DNA of 64,000 bases from Prorocentrum cordatum (taxonomy: Eukaryota > Sar > Dinophyceae > Prorocentrales > Prorocentraceae), in the NCBI GenBank assembly GCA_963575745.1, contig CAUYUJ010003880.1, forward strand, positions 250,001 to 314,000, given 5' to 3'. The first letter of the stretch is position 1, and every line of letters starts with the position of its first letter. Below the pieces are notes generated by a model that saw nothing but the letters and a program-made list of their open reading frames with translations, made no database searches and was not told the DNA's origin. Made by a program: the position numbers and the translations under genes. Positions 45,151-55,239 of this stretch are shown in pieces.

Positions 45151-46640
45151 TCATCGCTTGCGTTTCGGCGTGCGCTTCTGCTTCGGCGTGCGCTTCTTTA
45201 CTTTTCTCAGCGACATGCATGTGCCTGGATAGTTCTGATAATCATTCCTGGACTGCCCCGCGGTGAACTTGTTGCGCCATAAACAGTAATGATACAAGAA
45301 GCATCGGTAGCGCGCGCGCTTCATCTTTAACAGCCGAGTCAATTTGTCCAATCGCGACCACAACTGTTCCGCCGCCTGAGAGTTCAATGTCTTTTCATGA
45401 ATAATGGCAGGGGTGTTGCATTTGTGTTTCTTGCTGTGATACCCGTCCAAGTATCATTTATCGCGCAGATTCCCTTCGAAGTGCTTGGCGACCACGCATC
45501 CGCAATCGCACGCGTACTTGCCAACAATCATTTTGGTTTTCTTCATATCAACCAAACAATATTTTGTATGCTGTATCTCCATTCGACATCTCCGCCAAAT
45601 GAAGAATTTCGCCGCCACCTCCTGCGATTTTTCACGTTCACGGTTGCGTAGAGCCCACCAGTGTGAGCGCGCGCAATCTTGATGTTTTCAATCTGCGTCA
45701 CTGCTCTGCATCTCGACTTAGATTTCGCCTTTGCTTTAGCAGTGGCCTGCGTCTTCTTGATGAGTCTTTCTACCTTCTTCGTGTTCGGACGCCCAGGAAG
45801 ATTTTCCTTTGCGTACTTCTTTTCTGCCTCCGCCAGTTCCCGATTGCACTGGAAATTGCCGTCGGTGGCAACGTCAAGTTTACCGCGCGGGTGCTCGCAT
45901 AAAGGACCCCCCAGGGCAGCGTCGACAGCTTCGTCGCCGTCTGGCACTAGATCGTTGATGTCAAACTCAAAGACACCCTCTTCCAAGCGCAAGAAGCAAA
46001 ATCTAGCTTGCAAGATGGCACCACTTAGTTGCTGATTATCCTTCACGAATTGAATTGCTTTACTGGCATTCCCGATGATGACGTCAGGACACGACAACGA
46101 TATCACTGCTTCCTCGGCACCCGCCGATACTCCTGCGCGACGCATGCGATGCCACATCTGCACGAGGTAATTATGCGTGAAGCCAAGTTGTGCGTGCACT
46201 AGAAGAATTTGGTTGTTGCCAGTTTTCACCATAATGTTTTTCTTCGAACCAGAACGCGCAATGTAGTTTAGTTTGTAACGTAACCCACAAGACTTGCTCG
46301 TGCAAAGCTTCGTTGAGTGGCGCACCGCGCTCCACTCAGCTCCGTTCCAAACAGTGGCATCACGCGCCCAGCAGCGCCCTCGCTTCTTCTCCAAATCCCA
46401 ACCGCACTCTTTGCACGAGTCTATATCCGGCCAAATTATCGGAATACTTTCTTCTACCATTGCAGAGCTGACTTTCCCTGGGTCGGCTAGGAGCCGATTT
46501 GTTTCCGGTTGGCAGATTGCCAAGATGTTTTGAGCCGATGGCCACTGCCGCGACAGATCAATCTTGGCATCGCAACGATATGAAAGCGCACGCAGGATTA
46601 AGTATAATTGCCAAGTGTTAGTGTTTTCTAAGCGCGACAT
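45151..46640 (-). pseudogene. Gene C, KDZ-like transposase with cysteine cluster, broken
   Basis: KDZ (Kyakuja-Dileera-Zisupton) transposases are cut-and-paste DNA transposases often carrying Cys clusters (CxC). Here the N-terminal part has CKECGWDLEKKRGRC, ARDATVWNGAEW and CTSKSCGLRYKLNYIA, then LLVHAQLGFTHNYLVQMWHR, the order expected of a CxC5/CxC6-like cluster. A possible catalytic start is LDVATDGNFQCNRE (near 45855). The frame then shifts twice (near 45620 and 45560), recovering GEILHLAEMSNGDTAYK and VDMKKTKMIVGKYACDCGC. An in-frame TGA (45454-45456) interrupts RDK*YLDGYHSKKHKCNTP. The end has LNSQAAEQLWSRLDKL and RYRCFLYHYCLWRNKF, like the NxxAAEQ block of KDZ proteins. The start is uncertain: ATG 46640 is used, but the frame is open to about 46728. 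Family call is by motif, moderately sure. Confidence 0.6.
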
Positions 46641-46654
46641 CAAGTCGAGTTTCT

Positions 46655-46800
46655 CCTGTATCGCTAGCAGCGACAGTATGCACCCACGCGCGTGGGTTTC
46701 GCCGCTAGCAGCGGCATTTATTTATATGCGAACGCCTGGCATGAGTTTCGCTGCTGTCAGCAGCATTTATATGCACGATTGACCAGCAGTCAAAATCGTA
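46655..46800. repeat. Imperfect tandem repeats upstream of gene C
   Basis: Three units of 45-60 bp share GCTAGCAGCGRCA-like starts and ATTTATATGC. The last runs into GATTGACCAGCAGTCAAAATCG, which resembles the leader motif of genes A and D. Confidence 0.55.
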
Positions 46801-47042
46801 ACAACCAAAGGTAGAAAGTCAGGTCGTAAAATACAAACATGCAAGCAGCTGACTTGAGACGAACGTCACAGAGTTGCGAGAACCGCTATATAGGCAAGTT
46901 GCATTTCTTACATGCCCTTACGTTGGTGACCAACCACGTCTTCCTCCTCCATGTCGGCGTTGCTTGGGCGAGATCCCGCAGACATTCCCGCGCTAACGCG
47001 AGAGTTATGAACGGCTTGAGCCAGTTCCTCCCCGGCAATTTC

Positions 47043-49094
47043 CTACCACGCCTCCTCCATGTCCTTGTTATCGTCAGCCAGCTCTGCCTCGGGCGTGGTC
47101 CTCTCTCCTTTCTTGGCTGTGCCGGGGCACTCTAGTTCCTCTGCCTTGCGGCGTTTCCTCTCGGGCGTATCAGCAGTCAGGTCAACCTTGCATCCGTTGT
47201 AAGGTTCTGCCTTCAGTGATAGAATGCGCTGCATTTCTTGCATGTCCTCGAGGTTGCCACAAAACGAAATCACAGCTGCATTCGCACTGCGATCCACAGA
47301 GCTAAACCCGGTAGCCTTTAAGAAGGAATGTTCGTATGACTCAGGACCCATTGCTGTACCATTGAGTAATCCTCTGTCGCCCCGTGCAGTTGAAGGCCTG
47401 ATCGTTCTCGATTGAGGAATTGGCTCGCCCCTCATAGCCCTGCCCAAATATTCCAAAGACCACATTACATCGTCATGGTAATTCGGCGGGACCTCCTTCA
47501 GTTGTCCATCCTTCCATTTCTGCATAGCGATTTTCACCTCCGGTTTGAATATATCAATTTCTTTGCCTTCCGACCAATGAATGCAGGGGGCGTCCACCAT
47601 ATCCCTAGTAGCACTGCGGTGGAAAATGCCACGGCGAGTGATGACGATGGTGTGGGAACGACGCCTGAATGCTACCCAGTCTTCTTCGTCTGCTTCTTTG
47701 TCGATTGACGGCGTAACGAGCTTCTGCCATTCCTCGTCGGAGATTTTATCTTTGCGCGCAAGATCCTTGGTCAATTTACCGTCGCACTGCTGACTTACTG
47801 CTTGGCGGCGCGAATGCATGTCGAATCCCGAGCCGCCCCATCTGGCCCATAGAAGAGCATCTACCTCTGCGGGGTACAAAAAAGCTTTCACCATATCAGC
47901 CCCAAGCTGATAGAATTTCCCGTCATCAAACATACACGGCTTGAAAACAGTGTTTCGCTCGCCTCTGAACATGTCAACGAATTTGGCAGTCGTTATGGCT
48001 GGCTGCACGTCGTCTCTCTTCTCTTCTGATATCCAATGGTTGGAAGCCATGAAGGCGTGCGTCCTTGAACACAAGCTTTTTCCACATTCCGAAATTCCAA
48101 TCCACAGAATGCCATGTTCTTCATGTGTGGCACTCTTACCTTTCAGCACCAAATCCAGGAACCACGGCTTCAAATCCTTGTAGGTGGTGACATTGAAATC
48201 AATTGTCCTGGCAGTTGTCGCGCTTCTCGCACAACATTCCAAAAACGATCTGCGCTTTGCTTCTGGCCAGTCCAATATGGGGCTTCCTGGTTTGTTGGCC
48301 CGCATCCACCCACTCTGCGTACTGTCCTTCGTTGTTTGAAGAAGTCCTCATCTTGCGCATAAAATTGTACCCAGCTGCAATCTTATTGAAATCAACTTGC
48401 TCTTCCTCACCTTCTCTTAACCATTTACCATAGTGAACTTGAAACCCACCAAGCCCTTCAACAATTATGTGAAATATTTGTGTTCGTGGAGGTTGGGTTG
48501 CGAGTTCACCGCGGAGTACAATGCACCGAGCCGCGCGCGAAGTCATCCTGAACTTTCAGAAGCTTTTGCAACTCGTCGAACAAAATGTGTTTGATGACGT
48601 GCCACTTATCGCCGGCGGGAACAATCGCAAGTTGCATTGTGTACGCCACTTCCCACGAGTTTGACGGGTCAAATGGGCATGGTAAGGCTTAGTAGTTGCC
48701 CAACTCCATCTCTTTTGCGATCAGCCCTTTCACCTGATCATTGCAATTGCCGTCCCATTGATCACTCCAATCATTACTTCCGTGGAAGTCATTTGCCAAC
48801 TTCTTTACCACCTTTTTTGTCTTCTTCTTCCAACTTCCCGTTCCATTCGAGAATGCAATCCAGCGCCCACTTGTTTCTCTGACTAACGTTCGTATGTGGG
48901 AACGCGTATATCGGTAAATCTGTAACCTCGGTTAACACTGGAGCATCAAACTTGATGGTAGGGCGTCCCGTGACAAATTGCAACCTTTGAGTCGAAGTTT
49001 GCCTGTCCGTGTCCGCCAGAATCTGATTCGTTTCCCTCAGGATTTCTAATGCCATGCCTAATGTTTTCATGCCCCCACATACAACGTTAGCCAT
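47043..49094 (-). pseudogene. Gene D, P-loop ATPase (SF3 helicase-like), broken
   Basis: From ATG 49094 (MANVVCGGMKTLGMALEILR) the frame reaches an A-run near 48800 and shifts to SNDWSDQWDGNCNDQVKGLI and KEMELGNY. It meets TAA (48689-48691), then continues SNSWEVAYTMQLAIVPAGDK and WHVIKHILFDELQKLL. Further shifts near 48490 and 48240 lead to the ATPase part. Walker A is GISECGKS in GILWIGISECGKSLCSR (near 48090); Walker B is probably KPCMFDDG (near 47930); an LLWARWGGSGF motif follows near 47845. The C-terminus is charged (PERKRRKAEE ... DDNKDMEEAW). The Walker pair with a following arginine-containing motif suggests a superfamily 3-like helicase, which would fit a replicative role in a mobile element. 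At least three frame shifts and one stop make it a pseudogene unless some are introns or errors. Confidence 0.5.
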
Positions 49095-49162
49095 CAGCTA
49101 ACTCATTGATCAACCAGCAGTAGATTCGTCTTCTCGGCATGTAGGTTTGAACCACTCATGGC
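49085..49162 (-). promoter_or_regulatory. 5' gene cassette of gene D with SL-like relic
   Basis: On the minus strand: GCCATGAGTGGTTCAAACCT (49143-49162), then CTACTGCTGGTTGATC, then GAGTTAGCTG and ATGGCTAACGT. It is homologous to the gene A leader. The SL resemblance is weaker than in gene A. Confidence 0.5.
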
Positions 49163-49264
49163 AAACGGCGAGGACGAGGGAGAGGGAGAAGAGAAGGAAA
49201 GGCGAGCAGAAGGGGAGGCAGAAAGAAGGCAAGGAATTGGGATGAGTATATGAATATATATGCA

Positions 49265-49700
49265 TATAATCTGCAAACATTGCGCGCGCCGGTCAGAACA
49301 TGCAGCGGCGGACTCTCTTTCGCACCGGCATTTATCTGTTCTCTTGCAGCGGCGGCCTCTCTTTCGCACCGGCATATATCTTACCCATTGCAGCGGCGGG
49401 CTCGCTAATCTGCACGCATTGCGCGCGCTGGTCAGAACATGCAGCGGCGGACTCTCTCAGATAGAAGGAGAGGGGGAGAACAGGGGAATATAGGGAGGGA
49501 GGAAGAGGAATAAGAGAAGGGAAGGCGAGCAGGATGGGAGGCAGAAGTGATGCAGATAATTGAGATGAGCATATCGATATATATGTATATAATTTGCACA
49601 CGTTGCGTGTGCCGGCCGGAACATGCAGCGGCGGACTCTCTTTCGCACCGGCATTTATATGTTCTCTTGCAGCGGCGGCCTCTCTCGCAGCGCCTCTTTC
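49265..49700. repeat. Dispersed/tandem repeat with CGCACCGGCATTTAT units
   Basis: Blocks of GGTCAGAACATGCAGCGGCG then GACTCTCTTTCGCACCGGCA with TTTATCTGTTCTCTTGCAGC recur near 49285, 49360, 49430 and 49615. Confidence 0.75.
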
Positions 49701-49739
49701 GTTGCAGAGGCTGACCCGCGACCCAGGCGCAGCCTCCGC

Positions 49740-49820
49740 CGCCGCCGTCGTCGTCGTCGTCTTCGCCGCTGCCGCCGTCGTCGTCGTCGTCGTCGCCGCC
49801 GTCGTCGTCGTCGTCGTCGC
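49740..49820. repeat. (GTC)n microsatellite
   Basis: GCCGTCGTCGTCGTC tract directly before a copy of the repeat shared with 51947-52070. Confidence 0.85.
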
Positions 49821-49950
49821 TGAACGCACATGCGAAGGTCGGCGCGGTACCCCGAGGCAGAGCCGAGCGCTGGAAATACATGCGGCCACATGCGCATCCA
49901 GCTCTCGCAGTCGCCTCCTTCCTCCCCCCTCCCTCTCCCTTTCACGATCG
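49815..49950. repeat. Direct repeat shared with 51947-52070
   Basis: GTCGGCGCGGTACCCCGAGG, AGAGCCGAGCGCTGGAAATA and CATGCGGCCACATGCGCATC match the other copy almost base for base. Both copies follow a GTC tract. The two copies bracket gene E. Confidence 0.85.
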
Positions 49951-50012
49951 AGTCCGCGGCGCCAAGGCGAGAGCCTCAGATTGGAAACCGACCGCCCTCC
50001 ATCAGTGTAATT
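49951..50012. repeat. Single unit of the 83-bp minisatellite
   Basis: GTCCGCGGCGCCAAGGCGAG then AGCC and CGACCGCCCTCCATCAGTG match the units at 5578-5995. Confidence 0.6.
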
Positions 50013-50444
50013 GCTGTAGACTGTTAGAACGACAAATCGACTGCTCCACCGTGTGCCCTTAGTACATGTTGAAGTAAAATTGTCATTGTGCAAAGATGCA
50101 AGGATGCTGCCTTCCCCTTGTCTTTTTGTTTTCTCCTTCCTGCCCCATCCATTCCTCGAGCCCTTCTCCTTCCCCTCCCTTTGAGGACGCAGGCCCTTGG
50201 AGGCCCTCTTCTCCTCTCTCCCTTCCTGAGTCTCCGCCGTCAGTTTTCCATGGATCTGCCATGTCACCGCGCAAGAGCACGCCTTGGCTGGCCCAAGCCA
50301 TGCCTTCAAGCCTGCTGAACACACCGCGAGCGACTGGCCGAGGCCGAATATTTCGCAGGATAAAATAGGAGATTGCGTGGCAAAAGCAGTCGGAATAAAT
50401 GAGCCTGCCTGACTTATTTTACTTTCGTTGATCATTTAATCCAT

Positions 50445-50765
50445 ATTGCAAGCGGCCGAAATGTTATCAGTCACGAGTCATACTACGATCAATATTGCAA
50501 GCGGCTGAAATCGTTTCGCTGTGAGGATTCAATAATGATCAGCCACCCATCACAATCAATCACATACTACTTGAAAACAATTTGGCCGGTCTGAAATATC
50601 ATCTCCATAGTATGCCGCAGCAAATATTGCGAACGGATGACCAGAGCCAGGCCTGAGCCAGTCTGAAATGCAAGTATCACATTCAATATAGCGGGCGGTT
50701 GACCCAAGCCAAGCGTGCTCGCAACCAGCCTCAATTGCTCATGACCAATCACAATCAATACTGCT
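50445..50765. repeat. Diverged repeats with AATATTGCAAGCGGC
   Basis: ATATTGCAAGCGGCCGAAAT, ATATTGCAAGCGGCTGAAAT, ATATTGCGAACGGATGACC and ATATAGCGGGCGGTTGACC recur at 60-110 bp spacing with CAATCACAATCAATC-type spacers. Noncoding. Confidence 0.65.
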
Positions 50766-50795
50766 CAAAGCTACCGTGCTCCATGATCAGCTCGG

Positions 50796-51578
50796 TCAAC
50801 TTCTCCTGTAAAATCTTGAGCTCACGCGCTTGGTGCTGGCTGAGGCCAAAATATCGAATATAGCTGAAATGTCCATATCCTCAATGCTTGAACCGTTCTT
50901 TGCGGCCGCCCGCGCAACTTTCTGCAATTCAGACTTCATGGGAGATTCGACGGCAGCATTCGCGACGAAGTCGTTCAAATGTTTCTCCATCAGTTTGCGT
51001 GGAGGCGTCTTCGTCGCAGGAGGCTTTGCCACATTGGCAGGCGGTGGCGGCGGCGTTGGTGTCAAACGCTTGGCATCCTTGGCATCATTGACATCCATGC
51101 TGCACATCTTCAATAGCTTCCGTGCGCTCGCCAGAGGAATGCCGAACGACGTCAGTTCTTCTGCCTTCAAATATCCGCCACCGCGCTTGCAGCAGTAGGT
51201 GTGTCTCGAACCCTTTCGCTTCTTACGAAGCAATAAATAGAGGCGCATCGGGCCCAAGATGCGGCTCATTTGTGTGGCCAAGTCTTTGCGTTTTTGGTTT
51301 TCCAAGGAAAACGCGCCGACATTCCATAGCCTCTCCCCCCTGCACACACCCCCGGGCGCCCGCCCGAGCGCGGTGGCGGAATCGCGCGGCAGCGCCACTG
51401 GATTCCACATCGCCAATACAGTACATTCCATAGGTTTGCAATGGGTGGATGAATTCTGTCAGATCTACTTTTTGAGAATATTCTCAACATCTGGATCAAT
51501 ATGAGACGACATGCGAGTGCAGAAAAAACGCTTGCGTGAAAGATTCGATGCTGCCTCTTGAGCCACAATGGCTATCAT
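50796..51578 (-). CDS. Gene E, unknown protein with SL-like 5' end, frame-shifted
   Basis: From ATG 51578 the frame reads MIAIVAQEAASNLSRKRFFC and DPDVENILKK, meets TAG, and continues one base shifted as VDLTEFIHPLQTYGMYCIGD. A second change near 51300 (shift or intron) leads to FSLENQKRKDLATQMSRILG, YCCKRGGGYLKAEELTSFGI, a Pro-rich linker (TPTPPPPPANVAKPP), MEKHLNDFVANAAVESPMKS and EDMDISAIFDILAS, stopping at 50796. Composition and the run of aliphatic/charged helices look like real coding sequence. Family unknown. The first codons overlap an SL-like relic, so the ATG may be fortuitous. Flanked by the direct repeat at 49815-49950 and 51947-52070. Confidence 0.4.
51557..51577 (-). other. Relict spliced leader, minus strand
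   Basis: On the minus strand the segment reads TAGCCATTGTGGCTCAAG preceded by TGA. Against the dinoflagellate SL, 17 of the last 18 positions match (one T to G). It lies at the 5' end of gene E, in the orientation expected if that sequence once derived from an SL-bearing mRNA. Confidence 0.65.
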
Positions 51579-51639
51579 GACGCCAGAAATGACCCCCGTC
51601 GAGGCCAGGCCGCCAGCGCGCTCCTGGCCGCGGGGGGGA

Positions 51640-51736
51640 TCGAGGTTCCCGTCGTCGGCGTCGTCGCCGTCGTCGCCGTCGCCGCCGTCGCTGTCGTCGT
51701 CGTCGCCGTCGTCGCCGTCGCCGTCGCCGCCGTCGC

Positions 51737-51772
<36 letters not shown>

Positions 51773-51846
51773 CGTCGTCACCATCAACGTCGTCGTCGCC
51801 GTCGTCGTCATCGCCGTCGTCGTCGCCGCCGCCGTCGTCGTCACCA

Positions 51847-51879
<33 letters not shown>

Positions 51880-51955
51880 CCGTTGTCGTCGCCGCCGTCG
51901 GCGCCGTCGCCGTCGTCGTCGTCGTCGCCGTCGTCGTCGCCGCCGTCGCTGAATA
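51640..51955. repeat. (GTC)n/(GCC) microsatellite
   Basis: About 315 bp of CGTCGCCGTCGTCGTC. Ala/Val, Ser/Pro or Asp/Gly frames here are repeat translations. Confidence 0.9.
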
Positions 51956-52070
51956 CACATGCGGAGATCGGCGCGGTACCCCGAGGCAGAGCCGAGCGCT
52001 GGAAATGCATGCGGCCACATGCGCATCCAGCTCTCGCAGTCGCCTCCTTCCTCCTCCCTCCGTCTCCCTG
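51947..52070. repeat. Direct repeat shared with 49815-49950
   Basis: Second copy, followed by a pyrimidine tract (52045-52215). Confidence 0.85.
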
Positions 52071-52299
52071 TCCCTCCCTTCTCCCCCCCCCCTCCCTCCC
52101 TCCCTCTCTCTCCCTCCCTCTCCTCCTCCTCCTCCTTCTCCTCCTCCTTTTTTGTTTTGTGTTTTGCAACGTCTCCTCCTTCCTCGCCTCCTCCCTTCCT
52201 TCTCCCTTCTTCTTTTTCTCTTCAACCGTTAAGAGATGAAAGAGGGTGGGCGACCCCCCACCCGACATCGAATCTTTTCAGATTCGTTGTCCCTCAGCC

Positions 52300-52420
52300 T
52301 CATATTCATATATAGAGAGAGCACGATCGCGGCATGGTTCATCGCAGTTCAGCACGGCTCTCGGCACAGTGCATCAATTTCGATACATTTAGCATTGCAT
52401 TTGCTCGTCGCCCATTCAGG
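52300..52420. repeat. Dispersed repeat shared with 37850-37945
   Basis: GCACGATCGCGGCATGG, CATCGCAGTTCAGCACGGC and a GATACATTTAGCATTGC-like end match the joint of the 37.5-38.3 kb duplication. Confidence 0.7.
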
Positions 52421-52495
52421 TGCCTTTGAAACGTCGCCATGCCTTACATGTTTAGATTCCTTTCCGGGTTCGTGGGCCGATCATGTTTAGGTCCC

Positions 52496-52672
52496 GCGAT
52501 AACCCCGGTTATTGGGCTTGCCCCCCCTCCCCCACCACCGGATAACCTAATCTTACCCGTTATGCAGGTCCGGGGTGGGGGGGGGCGCGGGCATGTGCAG
52601 GGCTGCCTACAGCGCGAAGGTTGAGTTATCGGCCGGCCCCCCTCTCCCCCCGGATAACCCGGGTTATCGCCG
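52496..52672. repeat. Inverted GATAACCCGGGTTATC motifs
   Basis: CGATAACCCCGGTTAT at the left and GGATAACCCGGGTTATC at the right are each palindromic and bracket C- and G-rich stretches. A small foldback element is possible. Confidence 0.5.
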
Positions 52673-53640
52673 ATTCAAAAAAAAACACGGTTTCCTGAAG
52701 CTCCGTGTGTGTGGGGGGGTGTCATGTGGTGTTCGCGTGCAGACACGTGCTCGGTTCCTGCTGGACGAAGATCGATCGAAGAGGAACAGAAAAGCCATGA
52801 ACATAACATATTGTCTTCTTGAGGCGGTCTCATGGGCCCTCTTTGTGTCTTGTCCAGGCGTCTTCCGAGGGCCTCCCTCCCTTGCGCGTTGGAGCCCTCC
52901 GTGGGAGCCACCTCGGGGACGCCGCGGGGGGGGGCGACTTTGGAGGCTCCTAGGCCAGGGGCGTGCGCCAGGGGCTTCGTGCCACCCCCCTTTCGCATTT
53001 TTCCGATTTGTTCCATGTCGCACTTCGCTCCTCAACCAAACCTTGACGCACAGGCACCACCAGGTGATGCACTTGATCTTGAAAGAGCGGCTGGCAACCA
53101 AGGGGGCAACAAAGGCTTTAAGAACTAAGCGCCTATGAAGATTTAAAACCTGAAATGCCCACCGTACTTTTGATGCGCCCGCTTATGCCGCCCCCAAGTT
53201 CGGCGCACCCCTCACTCATATGCTTGCCCTCGGAGTAAAAGGAATGGTTTTCTGAGAGCTTCTGCAAAACGGAGGGCGCACCCCTCACGCACTGCGCCGC
53301 AGTGCTCAGGATGCGAACTGGGGATCCGTCTCTTCGAGGCCACGAGCTATCCCGCGTTCGTTGCGCAGCCACTTCATGCAATCTCACCGCCGCTGGGAGG
53401 CGTCCCTGCGACGCACAGAGAGTCGCGTAAATAAACGTTGTTCTTCAAATCGCGTCGTCGCGCGCGCATGCCGCATCGCCGTTGTAGCGGTTTCCTAGGA
53501 GACTTTGCGCGACTGTCGTCGTCGTCGTTTTGAGATCAACATCGTCGTCTTCGTCATCGGTATCGTCGTCGTCGTTTTGAGACCAATATGTCTTGGGTCA
53601 TGTGTGGGTGGGACACGTCCGACAGGTTTCAAGTTTGGGG
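52673..53640. other. No gene recognised
   Basis: No domain in the open frames. A short direct repeat of CGTCGTCGTCGTTTTGAGAN near 53517 and 53564 is the only structure seen. Confidence 0.45.
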
Positions 53641-53655
53641 TAGCGGACCCCAAAA

Positions 53656-53672
53656 CCCTAAACCCTAAACCC
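53656..53672. repeat. Interstitial telomere-like motif
   Basis: CCCTAAACCCTAAACCC, two and a half units of the TTTAGGG type, inside unique sequence. Too short to be a telomere. Confidence 0.6.
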
Positions 53673-53779
53673 GACCCCAAAAAAATATACACGCATTGGC
53701 GCAGAAACACCACCAGGTGCAGCACCTTGACAAAATAGGAAGGCAAACGATAAGCGAGCAACGCAACCCACCCCATCCT

Positions 53780-54424
53780 CGAACGGAATTTTGGACGAAG
53801 TGGGGAAACAGCTGAATGTCTCTCACGCGCATCTTCGCCCGGGAAAGCTTGGTCGGCAGCGGCACAGCTGCTGGAAAGCAGCCCGAACCCAAACGACCTG
53901 GAAGCTGATCCGGACGCCCGGCATGCTCGAGATCACAGGAAGACCGCTCGGAGATCTGGGGCCGGAGGGCCGAGGAGGGACGGAGGATGATTCGGGGGAT
54001 GTGGGATTGCCCGAAGATCCGATGTATTGTGCTTTTCGGGAGCCTCGAGACGGGGGTCAATGCAAACTGGGGTAAGTCAGAGCGCCCGTTCTTGCAGGAT
54101 CCTGCGGAGGCCACTGTCGCATTGACCCGGGCTTGGGTGCAGGAGCCTGCAGGATCTTGCAGTATCCTTCGCAGTGACCTGGGCTTGGGTGCAAGGCCTG
54201 ACTGACCGGGGTCCTGGATTGACCCCGGTCAGCAGATCCCCGAGTCTTCAGGTGCGTTGTCCCTGGAAGTCTCGACCCCCTCTCGCGGAGCGGCTCTTCC
54301 TGCCGAGGCCTTCTGTGGATGGGCCCGTGCCGGCCTGGCGGGGGCCTGCAGACGCCCAGCGCGGCGAACACACACTTCCGCCTCGTCTTCGTTTCAGTGA
54401 GGGGGCCGTTAAGGTCTAGGCCTC
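53780..54424. other. No gene recognised
   Basis: No protein motif. TGCAGGATCCTGC-type short palindromes occur near 54095 and 54145, as at 7872-7945. Confidence 0.45.
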
Positions 54425-54627
54425 CTAGATGTGGTCGGAATAGAAAGGCTCGGAGGATCTCGCCGCATCGCCGATGCATCGGCGATGCAGGTCGATGTGG
54501 GGCCCGAGTTTCTCCACGCCGACGTCACCGACGCACCGCCGACGTCGCCGATGCATCGCCGATGCATCGCAGATGTAGCGGTGATGCGGCGCGATCCTCC
54601 GACCCCATCTACTCGGACCCCATCTAA
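54425..54627. mobile_element. TIR element, family T2, copy 1
   Basis: The left end carries TAGATGTGGTCGG and CTCGGAGGATCTCGCCGC; the right end GGCGCGATCCTCCGACCCCA then TCTACTCGGACCCCATCTA is inverse. The interior is made of ATCGCCGATGCATCGGCGAT palindromes. It matches 62068-62274 in ends and interior. Confidence 0.75.
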
Positions 54628-54869
54628 GGAGCCTCTATAAGGGACTGGAGAACGGTAGCCCGTGCTCCGATAGCAAATCATCCCCCCCCCCTTCTGAAGC
54701 TCCTGGTCTTGATTATCTCTGGCCCAGACGGAGTTGGCCGGGGGAGAGGGGCAGCGAGGCCGAACTTCACTCTCCTGCGGACAGTTACGAATCGAAGTTT
54801 TTATGTTCTCACCCTCTCAAGCCCTTTCCGAGTCAGAAACTTGTGTCAGGAACGCATGAGGAACGTGCG

Positions 54870-55000
54870 GTCTATGTGGTGCTGTCTTTGTGGTGAATCT
54901 GCGTGTTGCTGTTTATGTGGTGCTGTCTATGTGGAGCATATGCGTGATGCTGTCTATCTGCTGTCTATGTGGTGCTATCCATGTGCTATCCGTGCATCCG
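54870..55000. repeat. Short tandem repeats of TATGTGGTGCTGTC
   Basis: Degenerate units (CTATGTGGTGCTGTCT, TTATGTGGTGCTGTCT, CTATGTGGTGCTATCC) recur at 20-40 bp. Confidence 0.7.
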
Positions 55001-55101
55001 TACATGCGACTCGCCAGGACAATAAGTTTAATATCCCCCAGAGCCCCGAACTTTATCTCTGGGGCATTACTCGCGGAGGCACTGGGTTATAACATGAGCT
55101 T

Positions 55102-55210
55102 TCCCGCCGTGGAGGACGCCTGCCCCCCAGGCAGTTGGAAAGTTTATATCCCTCCGTAGGGGCGCAAACTTTTCAGCCGCACGGGGGGGCAGGCGTCCCC
55201 GACGGCGGGA
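55102..55210. repeat. Foldback element
   Basis: TCCCGCCGTGGAGGACGCCT at the left end is answered by AGGCGTCCCCGACGGCGGGA at the right; the inner AAAGTTT / AAACTTT pair continues the stem. About 109 bp, noncoding. Confidence 0.8.
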
Positions 55211-55239
55211 CAGTTTACTTCATACCGTTCTTCGCTCCG

